A DNA stretch of 55,815 nt from Chloroflexota bacterium (GCA_003228195.2 QGNO01000010.1:1-55815), one strand, 5' to 3'. Counted from the stretch's first letter, positions 8,436-18,367 are shown. Notes: a model not told the origin generated them from the sequence alone. A program made the numbers and translations.

Positions 8436-9451
8436 ATCTACATGAACGCCTAGGGGTATACCAGCAAATGGCCGAAGATGCATTGCGCAATGTTTTTTCT
8501 GAAAAGAACTTTCCTTTATACGGGTTGATGAAATATCAGATGGGATGGATTGATGAGGCTGGTAACGAGGGGGGGCCTGATGCTAACTTGAGTAGATTGC
8601 ATGCCAGCTTGGCTTTGATGGCCTGCGAGGCGATAGGAGGGGATCTGAAGGCGGCTTTGCCAGCAGCAGTATCTGTTGAATTACTCAATCAATTTGTGCA
8701 GGTGCATACTGATATACAGGAAGGTAGTCAAGACAGGCATGGTCGTAGCAGCCTTTGGTGGGTATATGGCCCAGCCCAAGCAATCAACGTGGGTGATGGA
8801 TTTCATGCTATGGCTAGGATGTCGCTAATGCAATATCCAAGAGGTCTAGAAACGAATGAGCAGACTTTACGGGCATTAGATATCTTAGACAGTGCCTCTC
8901 TAAGAATGTTGGAAGGGCTACATCAGGAATTGGTGTACCAGGAGCGAGTAGATATTTCTACCGACGCCTACATGAAAATGGCTAGGGGGAAAATTGGCGC
9001 TCTTATGGGCTGCGCGTTGGAGTTAGGGGCTCTTTGTGGAGGTGCGACGGACCGCGAACGTGAAGTTATCAGAAACGTTGGAGAAGAAGTTGGGGTTGCA
9101 TTCCAAGTTCAAGAGGACCTACAAATGATTTGGGGAAACCCTCTTTCTGGCAAAAGAAAAGGCTCTGATCTTTTAAATAAGAAAAAAGGCTATCCGATAA
9201 TTTATGCACTAGAGAAGGCCGCTATAAGCGTCAAACGGGAAATCGGCACAATGTTTTTTAAGCGCGTCCTTGATTCTGAAGATTTAGATCAGCTTCTGAA
9301 GATTTTAGATAAGCTTGATGTTAAGAATGTAGTGGAATCCAAGATTGATGAATTGTGTAGTTCTGCAGTTTCCCAGCTTACCGAAGTGTCAAAAGTGGAT
9401 GTTTTACCATTGAAATCTTTGTTCACTTGGCTTGCCCTACGTGGAAAATAA
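8429..9451 (+). CDS. divergent polyprenyl (isoprenyl) synthetase-family protein
   Basis: 340 residues, all-alpha trans-isoprenyl diphosphate synthase pattern. The first Asp-rich motif, normally DDxxD, reads HTDIQEGSQDRHGR (residues 93-106). The second, normally FQxxDDxLD, reads FQVQEDLQMIWGN (225-237). A KGSDLLNKKKGYPIIYAL block near 244-261 keeps the Lys-rich loop that normally follows motif two. Both metal-binding triads are therefore incomplete, with Asp95, Glu98, Glu229 and Asp230 the only acidic residues left. It may use another substrate or metal geometry, or be non-catalytic. It starts inside the tsaC stop and precedes pgk by 21 bases. Confidence 0.82.
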   Translation: MLNLHERLGVYQQMAEDALRNVFSEKNFPLYGLMKYQMGWIDEAGNEGGPDANLSRLHASLALMACEAIGGDLKAALPAAVSVELLNQFVQVHTDIQEGSQDRHGRSSLWWVYGPAQAINVGDGFHAMARMSLMQYPRGLETNEQTLRALDILDSASLRMLEGLHQELVYQERVDISTDAYMKMARGKIGALMGCALELGALCGGATDREREVIRNVGEEVGVAFQVQEDLQMIWGNPLSGKRKGSDLLNKKKGYPIIYALEKAAISVKREIGTMFFKRVLDSEDLDQLLKILDKLDVKNVVESKIDELCSSAVSQLTEVSKVDVLPLKSLFTWLALRGK

Positions 9452-9472
9452 CTTTATTCGGAGGCATTACAG

Positions 9473-10669
9473 TTGCCAAAACAAACAGTCGCTGACGTAG
9501 ATATTGCGGGAAAGCGGGTTTTACTAAGGGCAGATTTGAACGTTACGTTTATACCTAATACTAATGTCATATCCGATGATAGCCGGATTAAGGCTGTTAT
9601 GCCGACGATTGATTATTTGAAGAGCAAAGGCGCGAAAATAATACTGTGCTCTCACCTCGGAAGGCCAAAAGGGAGAGTTGTGGAAGAATTAAGATTAACT
9701 CCCGTTGCGAATAGGCTTAAGGAACTCATCACAGATGGCTTCTCATACGTGAGTGATGTGATAGGGCCTGCCGTTGAATCTGAAGTCGATGAAATGCGGG
9801 AAGGGGATGTTCTCCTTCTGGAAAATCTCCGATTTTATCCTGGAGAGGAAAGCAACGACGCAGAATTTGCAAAAGGATTAAGCCGATTCGCTGATGTTTA
9901 TGTTAATGACGCCTTTGGAGCCGCGCATCGAGCCCATGCCTCCGTTCATGCTATAACCGAATTGCTACCAGCCGTAGCCGGGTTTCAAATGAGCCAAGAG
10001 ATAGAGATGCTCGGATCCACGGTAGATAATCCGCAGCGACCGCTTTTGGCTGTTATGGGTGGTGCGAAGGTTAGCGACAAGATACTTGTGCTCCAGAAGT
10101 TGATTGACCGTATTGACAGATTAATTATTGGAGGCGGAATGGCTGCTACTTTTCTTAAGGCGTTGGGCCATGAAATGGGCAAATCAGCTATCGAAGAAGA
10201 TCGTTTCGATCTGGTGAAATCAGCTCTTTCAAAAGCGAACGATATGGGGGTCAATGTGGTGTTGCCGGTAGATTTTGTAGTTGCTCGAAGTTTTTGTGAG
10301 GAAGCTGAGCCAGTAATAGTTAAGTTTGATGAAGTGCCTGCTGATGGCTTCATAATGGATATTGGTCCTAGTACAATAGAGGAGTTTAAGATGTCTATTC
10401 TAGGAAGCAAAACGGTTATATGGAACGGCCCGATGGGTGTCTTTGAGTGGACTAGTTTTAGTAAAGGCACTTCGGCAGTTGCCTTGGCTATTGCTGGTTT
10501 GAAGAGTGCTACAACCGTGGTCGGAGGTGGTTCAACTGCGGAAGCTGTAGAAACATTTGGTGTGTCTGACCGCATGAGCCATGTCTCTATTGGAGGTGGC
10601 GCATCTTTAGAGTTTATGGAAGGGAAAGAGTTGCCGGCGGTAGCTGTTTTGCCCGATAGGGAGAATTAA
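9473..10669 (+). CDS. pgk: phosphoglycerate kinase
   Basis: 398 residues, the usual bacterial size. TTG start with GGAGG eight bases upstream. RADLNV near residue 19, SHLGRPKG near 61, NDAFGAAHRAHAS in the substrate hinge, and C-terminal GGGSTAEAVETFG (nucleotide loop) identify it. It transfers phosphate between 1,3-bisphosphoglycerate and ADP. It heads a compact pgk-apgM-tpiA block, and its stop codon directly touches the apgM start codon. The long antisense frame at 9985-10575 is a shadow. Confidence 0.98.
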   Translation: MPKQTVADVDIAGKRVLLRADLNVTFIPNTNVISDDSRIKAVMPTIDYLKSKGAKIILCSHLGRPKGRVVEELRLTPVANRLKELITDGFSYVSDVIGPAVESEVDEMREGDVLLLENLRFYPGEESNDAEFAKGLSRFADVYVNDAFGAAHRAHASVHAITELLPAVAGFQMSQEIEMLGSTVDNPQRPLLAVMGGAKVSDKILVLQKLIDRIDRLIIGGGMAATFLKALGHEMGKSAIEEDRFDLVKSALSKANDMGVNVVLPVDFVVARSFCEEAEPVIVKFDEVPADGFIMDIGPSTIEEFKMSILGSKTVIWNGPMGVFEWTSFSKGTSAVALAIAGLKSATTVVGGGSTAEAVETFGVSDRMSHVSIGGGASLEFMEGKELPAVAVLPDREN

Positions 10670-11875
10670 ATGATCGATTTTCCGGCTCTTAAGGATATAG
10701 TTGATTCTACTCCTTCAAAAATAGTCATGATTGTAGTTGATGGGCTAGGTGGAGCGCCGAGCTCTAAAACTGGTTTGTCTGAGCTTGAAACGGCCAAACT
10801 TCCTAACTTGGATCGACTAGCTAAAGAGTCTTCTGGTGGTTTGACCATTCCAGTGGCCCCTGGAGTGGCACCTGGTAGTGGTCCTGGGCACTTGAGTCTT
10901 TTTGGGTATAACCCGCTCAAATACTTTATTGGACGTGGAGTATTAGAGGCTTTAGGAATTGGAGTCAGCATGGGTGACGATGACGTGGCTGCGAGGGGTA
11001 ACTTTTGCCTTTTGGACAAAGAAGGACTGTTAGTTGATAGAAGAGCTGGGAGGATCTCATCCCAAGAGAGTTCCCCCTTAGTTGAGGTTCTGGACGAAAT
11101 TGACATAGATGGCGCTGAGTTGTCGATATTCCCAGTTAAGGACTACAGATTTGTATTTCTAATGAAGGGTGAAGGTTTGAGCGACAAGCTTACTGAAACT
11201 GACCCTCAGCGTATAGGAGTTGCACCACTTGAAGTCGAGGCGTTGGATGGAAACGCTGAAAATGCGCGGAATCTAACAAACGCTTTTCTTTTGGAAGCGA
11301 GAGAGCGATTAATGAATCAAGAGAGGGCTAATATGGTACTTTTGCGGGGCTTTTCCCGTGTTCCTAGATTTCCTTCTTTTGCAGACGCGTACAAACTTAA
11401 TGCTGCTGCTATCGCCGCCTACCCAATGTATCGCGGATTGGCTAATGTAGTAGGTATGAGTGTGATTAATTGCGGGGTTGAGTTTGAAGACGAAATTGAC
11501 TCTCTAGCTGAGAACTATAATGATCATGATTTCTTTTATGTGCATTATAAGCCGGCCGATGCTGAAGGCGAGGATGGCAACTTTGGAGGAAAGGTTAAGG
11601 CTTTGGAGGCGTTGGATTCGATGATTCCAAGGATACTCGATTTAGATCCTGATGTTGTGGTAGTGGCAGGAGATCACGCAACTCCTTCAATTTTGGCTGC
11701 TCATAGTTGGCATTATGTTCCTGTGTTGATTCGATCCAAGCATACCTTAGGGGATGGCGTTGGTAGTTTTAGTGAGCGGGCTTTGGCACAGGGATCTCTA
11801 GGTACGTTCCAGGCTGAACACCTGATGCTCCAGGTATTATCACATGCTGGGAAGCTGAGTAAGTACGGCCCATAA
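10670..11875 (+). CDS. apgM: 2,3-bisphosphoglycerate-independent phosphoglycerate mutase, archaeal type
   Basis: 401 residues of the alkaline phosphatase superfamily. IVMIVVDGLGG (metal-binding Asp) lies near residue 20. APGSGPGHLSLFGYNP near 67-82 carries the catalytic Ser, and VVAGDHATPSILAAHS near 330 carries metal His and Asp. The length of about 400 is that of the ApgM type rather than the roughly 510-residue GpmI. It interconverts 3- and 2-phosphoglycerate using two divalent metals. It is translationally coupled to pgk (TAA then ATG with no gap) and followed by tpiA. Confidence 0.95.
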   Translation: MIDFPALKDIVDSTPSKIVMIVVDGLGGAPSSKTGLSELETAKLPNLDRLAKESSGGLTIPVAPGVAPGSGPGHLSLFGYNPLKYFIGRGVLEALGIGVSMGDDDVAARGNFCLLDKEGLLVDRRAGRISSQESSPLVEVLDEIDIDGAELSIFPVKDYRFVFLMKGEGLSDKLTETDPQRIGVAPLEVEALDGNAENARNLTNAFLLEARERLMNQERANMVLLRGFSRVPRFPSFADAYKLNAAAIAAYPMYRGLANVVGMSVINCGVEFEDEIDSLAENYNDHDFFYVHYKPADAEGEDGNFGGKVKALEALDSMIPRILDLDPDVVVVAGDHATPSILAAHSWHYVPVLIRSKHTLGDGVGSFSERALAQGSLGTFQAEHLMLQVLSHAGKLSKYGP

Positions 11876-11907
11876 AACGTATAAGTTTCGTTCTTATAGG
11901 AGGATAA

Positions 11908-12678
11908 ATGGGTAGACCAGTTGTAATTGGTAATTGGAAGATGAATGCTACAATACATCAGGCGGGGCTCCTAGCGTCTGCTATAAGAAATAGTGTATCG
12001 GATGTTAATGGAGTGCAAGTGGTCTTATGCCCGCCATTTGTGTCTGTCCAAGAAGTTTCTAATTCGCTCCAGGGATCTGGCCTGAAAGTTGGGGCACAGA
12101 ATATGCACCATCAAGAGAAAGGTGCATTCACTGGAGAAGTTTCGGCAGAAATGCTGAAGGGGCTTGTTACTCATGTAATTCTTGGTCATTCGGAGCGCAG
12201 GCGCGACTTCAATGAAACCGATGATTTAGTTAGCTTGAAAGCACAGATGGCACTCATAGCAGGTTTTCAGCCGATAATATGTGTTGGTGAGTCATTGAGC
12301 GAACGCCAGGAGGGTAGAGCAGAAGAAGTGATTTCCACCAGTATAAAATCATCGCTTTCTGGTATTGGGCCTGGTAGCGATTTTGTTGTGGCTTATGAAC
12401 CTGTTTGGGCAATAGGTACTGGTGAGGCTGCAACAGGCAGCCAAGCTCAGGATATGTGCCAATTATTACGTGATTGTATCGCAGTTGTTTTTGACAGAGA
12501 AACGGCTTCTAGGACCTCGATCCTATACGGAGGAAGTGTTGGCCCAGACAATGCAGCAGAATTCGTTTCTATGAGAGACATTGATGGTGCATTAGTGGGA
12601 GGTGCTAGTCTTGATGCCGAGCAATTTGCATCGATCGTGCGGACCACGGCATTAGAGAGGGTTTCTAGTAGCGTCTGA
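11908..12678 (+). CDS. tpiA: triosephosphate isomerase
   Basis: 256 residues with a strong AGGAGG-ATAA-ATG start. VIGNWKMNAT (N-terminal Lys), LGHSERRRDF (catalytic His) and AYEPVWAIGTG (catalytic Glu) are all present, as is the C-terminal phosphate-binding LYGGSV and DGALVGGASL. It is a cytoplasmic TIM barrel that interconverts DHAP and glyceraldehyde 3-phosphate. It is third in the pgk-apgM-tpiA block, 32 bases after apgM. The gap after it (12679-12724) holds a small CTTATGCATAAG palindrome and nothing else recognisable. Confidence 0.98.
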   Translation: MGRPVVIGNWKMNATIHQAGLLASAIRNSVSDVNGVQVVLCPPFVSVQEVSNSLQGSGLKVGAQNMHHQEKGAFTGEVSAEMLKGLVTHVILGHSERRRDFNETDDLVSLKAQMALIAGFQPIICVGESLSERQEGRAEEVISTSIKSSLSGIGPGSDFVVAYEPVWAIGTGEAATGSQAQDMCQLLRDCIAVVFDRETASRTSILYGGSVGPDNAAEFVSMRDIDGALVGGASLDAEQFASIVRTTALERVSSSV

Positions 12679-12724
12679 GATTTGATTCGCATAACTTATG
12701 CATAAGGCCAGTAGCATATGAGCA

Positions 12725-13648
12725 GTGGACATGCGTGATCTGATTGTTGCTATAGTTGGACCTACCGCGGTGGGCAAAACTCACCTTAGTTTAGAAGTAG
12801 CTAGGCGGTTCAATGTAGAAATAGTTAGTGTTGATAGCAGGCAAATTTATCAACATTTGGACATTGGAACTGCAAAACCCACAATCGAAGACAGATCAGT
12901 TGTTTCACACCACCTCATTGATATAGCCGATCCGAAGGATGGCTTTAGTTTAGCCACGTACCTGAAAATGGCCAGGAGTGTTATAGGAGCGATTCATAAG
13001 AGAGGGGCCATACCTTTGTTGGTGGGAGGTACTGGGCAGTACTTTCGAGCATTGGTTGAAAATTGGCAAGTGCCGGCCGTAGCACCTGACTGGGCTTTTA
13101 GAGAAAAGATGGAGACATTTCTGTTTGATCACGGGACTGAAGCTCTTTATGAGCGGTTAAAGGTTATAGATCCGATCTCAGCTCTGGCTATTGATCCAAA
13201 GAACTCTCGTCGCGTAATTAGAGCCTTGGAAGTTTACGAACATACGGGGGCTTCGCTCTCTAAACTGCGCTCAAGGAGCGATTCTAGGTATACTTCGCTT
13301 GTGCTAGGAGTCACAACGGAGAGAGAGAAGTTAGACTCATGGATTGATTTGCGAGTCGACAATATGATTGGGCTTGGCTGGGTACAAGAGGTGAGCAATT
13401 TGCTTGGTTTAGGTGTTAATGGCGAGCACCAGTCGATGAGCAGTGTTGGGTATCGAGAATTAGTAGAGTACTTGAGAGGTAACACTGAGCTTTCAGAAGC
13501 TATCCAAAACATTAAAACAAAGACCAGAAGGTTTGCACGGAGCCAGTACGGTTGGTTCAGTTTATCAAACCCAAGCATTAAATGGCTTGAATCTGAAGGT
13601 GAAGTCGTGGATCGTACGGTTCAGTTGATGAAGAACTTCATGTGTTAA
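12725..13648 (+). CDS. miaA: tRNA dimethylallyltransferase
   Basis: About 307 residues from a GTG, or 305 from the ATG at 12731. The P-loop GPTAVGKTHLS is near residue 12, followed by VSVDSRQIYQHLDIGTAKP and LVGGTGQYFRAL, the DMAPP and tRNA-binding segments. The C-terminal TRRFARSQYGWF is the conserved tRNA-contacting motif. The enzyme adds a dimethylallyl group to A37 of tRNAs reading UNN codons. The substrate DMAPP links it loosely to the isoprenoid gene upstream. It is separated from dapF by 12 bases. Confidence 0.97.
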   Translation: MDMRDLIVAIVGPTAVGKTHLSLEVARRFNVEIVSVDSRQIYQHLDIGTAKPTIEDRSVVSHHLIDIADPKDGFSLATYLKMARSVIGAIHKRGAIPLLVGGTGQYFRALVENWQVPAVAPDWAFREKMETFLFDHGTEALYERLKVIDPISALAIDPKNSRRVIRALEVYEHTGASLSKLRSRSDSRYTSLVLGVTTEREKLDSWIDLRVDNMIGLGWVQEVSNLLGLGVNGEHQSMSSVGYRELVEYLRGNTELSEAIQNIKTKTRRFARSQYGWFSLSNPSIKWLESEGEVVDRTVQLMKNFMC

Positions 13649-13660
13649 AATGCGATCATT

Positions 13661-14563
13661 ATGAGATTCAGTAAAATGCATGGGCTTGGTAACGATTACG
13701 TTATGCTTGATGGCTCGGGAACAAGCATGGATTTGCCAAGTTTGGCTGTACAGTTGTGTGATCGTCATTTTGGGGCTGGGGCTGATGGTTTATTAGTGGC
13801 AGAACCTTCAAATTCTGCCGATGTAAGGATGAGGATGTTTAACCCTGACGGCTCAGAAGCCGAGATGTGTGGTAATGGTATCCGCTGCTTTACTAAATAC
13901 GTACTAGAAAACGGCTTGGTTTCACTGAAAAATGGTGTTATCAATGTTCAGACCCTGAACGGCGTTTTGGAGGTTACTCCCTTCACTGACGAAGGAGGCC
14001 GTGTTGATAGGGTAGGGGTTTGGATGGGACAACCTGTGTTCAATGCTGACGATATACCTGTGAAATTACCACTCGCCAATCATGAGCCCACAAAAGAGGC
14101 TCAATTGTCGAATATTCAGACGGGAGTGAAGTTTGATAATTTCGTTGTTGAATACCCTTTGAGTATAGAAGAGGAAACTTTCAACATAACTTGTGTTTCG
14201 ATGGGTAATCCTCATGCTGTTGCGTTTGTCGATCAATCCGTCGACTCAATCGAGCTAGATCGTGTTGGCCCGTTTGTTGAGAATCATCCGATGTTCCCGC
14301 AACGTGTTAATTTCCATGTGGTCAACGTGGAGAGTAGTAATAGATTAAGGGCCAGGACCTGGGAGAGGGGTGCAGGGTTAACTTTGGCTTGTGGGACTGG
14401 GGCTTGTGCTATACAGGCGGCCGCTCGACTTCTTGGAATTACTGATGAGGAGATAACCTTAGAAATGCCTGGGGGCGATTTGATTATAAAATGGACTGGG
14501 GGTCTAGCAGCGGTTTATATGGAAGGACCAACTGTGGAAGTTTTCCATGGTCAATGGTTGTAG
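13661..14563 (+). CDS. dapF: diaminopimelate epimerase
   Basis: 300 residues. Both catalytic cysteines are visible: MCGNGIRCF (about residues 69-77) and LACGTGACA (about 240-248). The N-terminal MHGLGNDYVMLD and FNPDGSEAE are family marks. It converts LL- to meso-diaminopimelate for peptidoglycan and lysine. The next gene, dapL, makes its substrate directly, so the pair forms the end of the aminotransferase variant of the DAP pathway. Confidence 0.97.
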   Translation: MRFSKMHGLGNDYVMLDGSGTSMDLPSLAVQLCDRHFGAGADGLLVAEPSNSADVRMRMFNPDGSEAEMCGNGIRCFTKYVLENGLVSLKNGVINVQTLNGVLEVTPFTDEGGRVDRVGVWMGQPVFNADDIPVKLPLANHEPTKEAQLSNIQTGVKFDNFVVEYPLSIEEETFNITCVSMGNPHAVAFVDQSVDSIELDRVGPFVENHPMFPQRVNFHVVNVESSNRLRARTWERGAGLTLACGTGACAIQAAARLLGITDEEITLEMPGGDLIIKWTGGLAAVYMEGPTVEVFHGQWL

Positions 14564-14606
14564 CTTATAGGTTACTTTATGATTCATACAATTAAACGGA
14601 GGGATA

Positions 14607-15785
14607 ATGAGGTTTGCTGAAAGGATAGATAAATTACAGCCTTATTTGTTTGTGGAGATCACGAAAAAGATAAAGCAGAAGCGATCCGAAGGAGTTGATG
14701 TGATCACATTCGCTATAGGTGATCCTGATATCCCAACACCTCCTCACATATTAGGGAAATTGGTTGAAGCGGCACATGAGCCGGCAAATCATCGCTATCC
14801 GGAATCTGAGGGACTTCCAGAGTTTAGGCAAGCTATCGCTGATTGGTACGGCGGAAGGTTTGGTATATCTCTCGATCAGCAAACTGAGGTACTTCCTCTG
14901 ATTGGAGGGAAGGAAGGTATTGGGCACATGGCTCTTTGTTTCATTGATCCAGGCGATATTGCTCTAGTGCCTGATCCTGGCTATCCAGTGTATTCCGTAG
15001 GGACTATGTTCGCTGGAGGCGAATCGTATTTCATGCCCCTCCTAGAAGAAAATGATTGGTTGCCTGATTTGGATTCAATACCAGAGCAGATAGCGAAAAA
15101 AGCTAAAGTAATGTGGCTGAATTATCCTAACAATCCCACTTCGGCTGTAGCTGATTTAGACTTTTTTGAAAAGATTGTAGATTTTGCTAAGAGCTACGAC
15201 GTAGCAATTTGCCATGACGGCCCATATTCTGAAGTTGCTTACGATGGTTATAAACCAGTTAGCTTCCTTCAGACCAAGGGCGCTATGGACGTGTCTGTAG
15301 AATTCCACTCGCTATCTAAGGGTTATAACATGACAGGCTGGCGGGTCGGAATGGCCGTAGGGAATGCTGAAATGATCAATGCATTGATGCGGGTGAAGTC
15401 CAACCTTGATTCAGGTATTCCTCAAGCGATACAGATCGCTGGAATCGAGGCTTTAACTGGTTCTCAGGACTGCATTGCTGAGAATAATGCAATTTACAAA
15501 AGGCGAAGAGATCGGTTAGTAGAAGCCTTGAGAGGGATTGGAATGCAGATCACGCCTCCAAAGGCTAGTTTATACGTCTGGGCTAGGGTTCCTGATGGTT
15601 ATTCTTCGGCGGACTTTGCAACGATGCTGCTTGAGGAAAAGGATATCGTTGTTACGCCAGGTTCAGGGTATGGTGAATATGGAGAAGGCTATATCCGTCT
15701 TTCTCTAACGCTTCCTGACAAGCAATTGGACAAAGCCGTAGATCGATTGACAGGCTGGCGCCTGCCTGCGGCGCCAGTGAGGTAA
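14607..15785 (+). CDS. dapL: LL-diaminopimelate aminotransferase (class I/II PLP enzyme)
   Basis: 392 residues, GGAGGG-ATA-ATG start. [12 protein letters not shown] near residue 37, [17 protein letters not shown] near 66, NYPNNPTSA, and [16 protein letters not shown] with the PLP Lys are visible. These patterns match the DapL group, which transaminates tetrahydrodipicolinate in one step. The adjacent dapF supports that call over a general aspartate aminotransferase. The stop is five bases upstream of the proposed hflX start. Confidence 0.9.
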   Translation: MRFAERIDKLQPYLFVEITKKIKQKRSEGVDVITFAIGDPDIPTPPHILGKLVEAAHEPANHRYPESEGLPEFRQAIADWYGGRFGISLDQQTEVLPLIGGKEGIGHMALCFIDPGDIALVPDPGYPVYSVGTMFAGGESYFMPLLEENDWLPDLDSIPEQIAKKAKVMWLNYPNNPTSAVADLDFFEKIVDFAKSYDVAICHDGPYSEVAYDGYKPVSFLQTKGAMDVSVEFHSLSKGYNMTGWRVGMAVGNAEMINALMRVKSNLDSGIPQAIQIAGIEALTGSQDCIAENNAIYKRRRDRLVEALRGIGMQITPPKASLYVWARVPDGYSSADFATMLLEEKDIVVTPGSGYGEYGEGYIRLSLTLPDKQLDKAVDRLTGWRLPAAPVR

Positions 15786-15790
15786 TAAGC

Positions 15791-16909
15791 ATACCGCGAC
15801 AGACCTTCGTTACTTCGAGCAATAATGAAAGAGCTTATCTGGCGGGTGTCCAGATCAAGAGAAGGCGCTCTCTGTGGTCATTACGCGACTCGTTATCTGA
15901 GTTGGGTTCTCTAGCACGTTCCGCGGGAGCTGAAGTTGTTGGCACTATCACCCAACAGTTGGAGCGACCAGTTCACACTTATTTAGGTAAAGGTAAAATA
16001 GAAGAGTTAAGGTCATTGCGGGAGACTTTTGATACCGTAATTTTGGATGATGAGTTAACCCCAACACAGCAACGTAACCTAGAACATGGTTTTGGTGACA
16101 ATATCAAGGTAATTGATAGGACAGCCCTTATCTTAGATATATTTGCCAATAGAGCACGAACGAGAGAAGGAAAATTGCAGGTTGAATTAGCTCAACACGA
16201 ATATTTGTTGCCACGCCTTGCAGGTCAATGGTCCCATCTTGAGAGACTGGGAGGAGGTATTGGCACTCGAGGGCCTGGAGAAACCCAAATTGAAACCGAT
16301 CGAAGACTTATTAATCGTAGGATACAAAGTTTAAAGGCTGACTTGAACAAAGTGCGAAGCCATAGGTCCCTACAAAGAAACCGACGTAGTGCAAATGACA
16401 TTCCGGTAGTGGCTTTGGTTGGATACACTAATGCGGGAAAGAGTACTCTTTTTAATAAGGTGACAAGTGCAGGTGTTTTACAATCTAGCGCGCTCTTCGC
16501 AACTTTGGATCCGGTGACTAGAAGGGTAAAGCTTCCTAGTAATCACTTAGTATTAATGTCCGATACGGTCGGATTTATACACAAACTTCCACCCGCAGTG
16601 GTAGCTGCCTTCCGTGCAACCCTAGAAGAACTCCAGAGTGCTGATTTACTAGTTCACGTTGCTAGTGCCTCAAGCAGAAATGTGAACGAGCATATAGCGG
16701 TTGTTGAAGAAATACTTAATGATCTTGGATTATCAGCAAAGCCGTCATTGCTAGTCTTAAATAAATCGGATCTATTGACTGAAGATACCAATGAGCGAGA
16801 TTGGCCTGCAGGTCAATTTGTATCAGCGATTACAGGGCGTGGATTAGATAAGTTTCTGTGTAAAATTGATCAGATGCTCCACGATGAGATCGAATTGCCT
16901 GTAGGGTAG
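15791..16909 (+). CDS. hflX: ribosome-splitting GTPase HflX
   Basis: The conserved N-terminal HflX domain begins well before the first canonical start in this frame (TTG at 15902). Reading upstream gives [28 protein letters not shown] and [13 protein letters not shown]-like sequence. The frame is open back to a TGA near 15715 with no ATG, GTG or TTG. The best candidate is ATA at 15791, preceded by GAGG at eight bases. This gives about 372 residues. The linker domain [18 protein letters not shown] is intact. The G domain has GYTNAGKST (G1), SDTVGFI (G3) and LNKSD (G4). HflX splits stalled or stress-arrested 70S ribosomes. The odd start is the only uncertain part. Confidence 0.9.
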   Translation: MPRQTFVTSSNNERAYLAGVQIKRRRSLWSLRDSLSELGSLARSAGAEVVGTITQQLERPVHTYLGKGKIEELRSLRETFDTVILDDELTPTQQRNLEHGFGDNIKVIDRTALILDIFANRARTREGKLQVELAQHEYLLPRLAGQWSHLERLGGGIGTRGPGETQIETDRRLINRRIQSLKADLNKVRSHRSLQRNRRSANDIPVVALVGYTNAGKSTLFNKVTSAGVLQSSALFATLDPVTRRVKLPSNHLVLMSDTVGFIHKLPPAVVAAFRATLEELQSADLLVHVASASSRNVNEHIAVVEEILNDLGLSAKPSLLVLNKSDLLTEDTNERDWPAGQFVSAITGRGLDKFLCKIDQMLHDEIELPVG

Positions 16910-17051
16910 GGAATTTTTAAGGAGTATACTGCTTATCAATTGGTTCGCCCTATCATACTTATGTAAAGTAGCAGATTGCGACATGACAAAGAACTTCTCA
17001 TCTGTGGCGACAGTCTAAATTTGCGGTTTTTCTTTTGAGGAGCGTTTAGAT

Positions 17052-18194
17052 CTAGGACTCGCGATCCTCTATGGGAACGTATTCGACGTCAAATGGTCCA
17101 GTATATTCGGTTAATGGACGGATAAGCATGTTGTTAGATGATTGCTCGATGACGTTTAGCGCCCACCCTGGTACTCTGCCCAAAGCAAATATTGGTACGA
17201 ATATATCTTCCGGTATTCCTAGGAGGTAATATATCGAACCCGCGAAAAAGTCGACGTTAACGTAGATACCTCTAGACTGGTATGGTTTCATAGCCTCTTG
17301 GATCCCTGTCAGAATCTGGAACCAATGTGGTTCGCCTCTTTCAGCCCCTAGACTTTCTGATCGCTCTGCCAAGTGTCGGGCTCTAGGATCCTCAGCTTTG
17401 TATACTCGATGCCCGAAGCCCATTATCCTACCTTTGTTATCCAAAATGTTCTTTACATAAGCGGCAGCATTTTCTGGAGTGCCCACGGCTTCAGCCATCT
17501 TTTGAACAGCTTCAGCAGCACCACCGTGCAATGGTCCTTTCAACGTTCCAATACCGGTTACAACCGCTGAATGAAGGTCGCTTACAGTGGATGCGGTTAC
17601 TCTAGCGGCAAACGCGGATGCATTTGATCCGTGTTCGGCATGTAGTATGAAATCGACGTCAAGTATTCTGGATTCTTCAGCGGTCGGTTCCTTGTCGAGT
17701 AGCATATTGAGGAAGTTTCCAGCGTGATTAAGTCTGGAGTTAGGCTTCACAGGTGATTTCCCGTTTCTAATTCTGTGATGCGAGGCGACTATCGTTGGCG
17801 CCTGGGCCGTAAGACGTATGCCTTTCCTTATAATCGCTTCAGTCGAATTATCATCAACATCTTCATCAAATGCTGACAAAGCAGAAACGGCAGTACGTAG
17901 CACGTCCATCGGATGGGCGTTTTTTACAGCTTCAATCACGTCTAACACCCCGCTGGGGAGCTCTCTATTGGACCTTAGATCGTTATCGAACGCGCTCAAT
18001 TCGGGGATTGTTGGCAGTTTCCCGTACAGAAGAAGATAAACCACCTCTTCGAACGTCGACTTTTCTGCTAGGTCGTGTATGTCATAGCCTCTGTATAGAA
18101 GCTTTCCAATGCCGCCGTCAATGAAACACGAGTCTGACCTATCAAAGTAGACTCCGTTTAATCCTTTGTGTATCTCTATTCCTGAGTTTGTCAT
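17052..18194 (-). CDS. gltA: citrate synthase (or 2-methylcitrate synthase)
   Basis: About 380 residues. The ATG at 18194 is preferred over one at 18218 because AGGAGG lies just upstream. LYRGYDIHDLA, HAEHGSNASAF, GPLHGGAAEAV (catalytic His) and GFGHRVYKAEDPRA (second His and citrate-binding Arg) are present. A conserved Asp falls in the YVNVDFFAG segment. The short, dimer-type length is that of Gram-positive and archaeal-like enzymes. It condenses oxaloacetate with acetyl-CoA at the entry of the TCA cycle. It stands alone and converges with hflX across a 142-base gap in which no clear terminator was seen. Confidence 0.96.
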   Translation of the reverse strand: MTNSGIEIHKGLNGVYFDRSDSCFIDGGIGKLLYRGYDIHDLAEKSTFEEVVYLLLYGKLPTIPELSAFDNDLRSNRELPSGVLDVIEAVKNAHPMDVLRTAVSALSAFDEDVDDNSTEAIIRKGIRLTAQAPTIVASHHRIRNGKSPVKPNSRLNHAGNFLNMLLDKEPTAEESRILDVDFILHAEHGSNASAFAARVTASTVSDLHSAVVTGIGTLKGPLHGGAAEAVQKMAEAVGTPENAAAYVKNILDNKGRIMGFGHRVYKAEDPRARHLAERSESLGAERGEPHWFQILTGIQEAMKPYQSRGIYVNVDFFAGSIYYLLGIPEDIFVPIFALGRVPGWALNVIEQSSNNMLIRPLTEYTGPFDVEYVPIEDRES

Positions 18195-18306
18195 GCTGCC
18201 TCCTGCGGAATTAAACAAAATTGATGAGGATCAATAGTGGTGATTGTATGCCACACAATTTTTGTTAGCTTAGTTGACACTCATCAAAACCACCGTAACC
18301 TTCGGT

Positions 18307-18335
18307 ATGCTATCAATGCCCAATATTGGTGTCAA
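18307..18335 (-). promoter_or_regulatory. sigma70-type promoter for gltA
   Basis: On the minus strand TTGACA (18335-18330) is followed after exactly 17 bases by TAGCAT (18312-18307). That is a perfect -35 and a 4/6 -10. It lies about 113 bases upstream of the citrate synthase start, leaving an untranslated leader of roughly 105 bases. Confidence 0.6.
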
Positions 18336-18367
18336 TCCTGACTATCAATAAGCCCCTTGGAGAGCTA

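Noticed and set aside
9985-10575. 196-residue minus-strand frame
   Set aside because: It is the shadow of pgk; its Ser/Pro/Thr-rich sequence is typical of antisense frames, and the pgk protein is intact.
10666-11106. 146-residue minus-strand frame
   Set aside because: Antisense to apgM, low-complexity Ser/Pro-rich, no ribosome site of note.
12689-12706. Nested palindromes GCATAACTTATGC and CTTATGCATAAG between tpiA and miaA
   Set aside because: Too short to separate from chance; no U-run or promoter box is linked.
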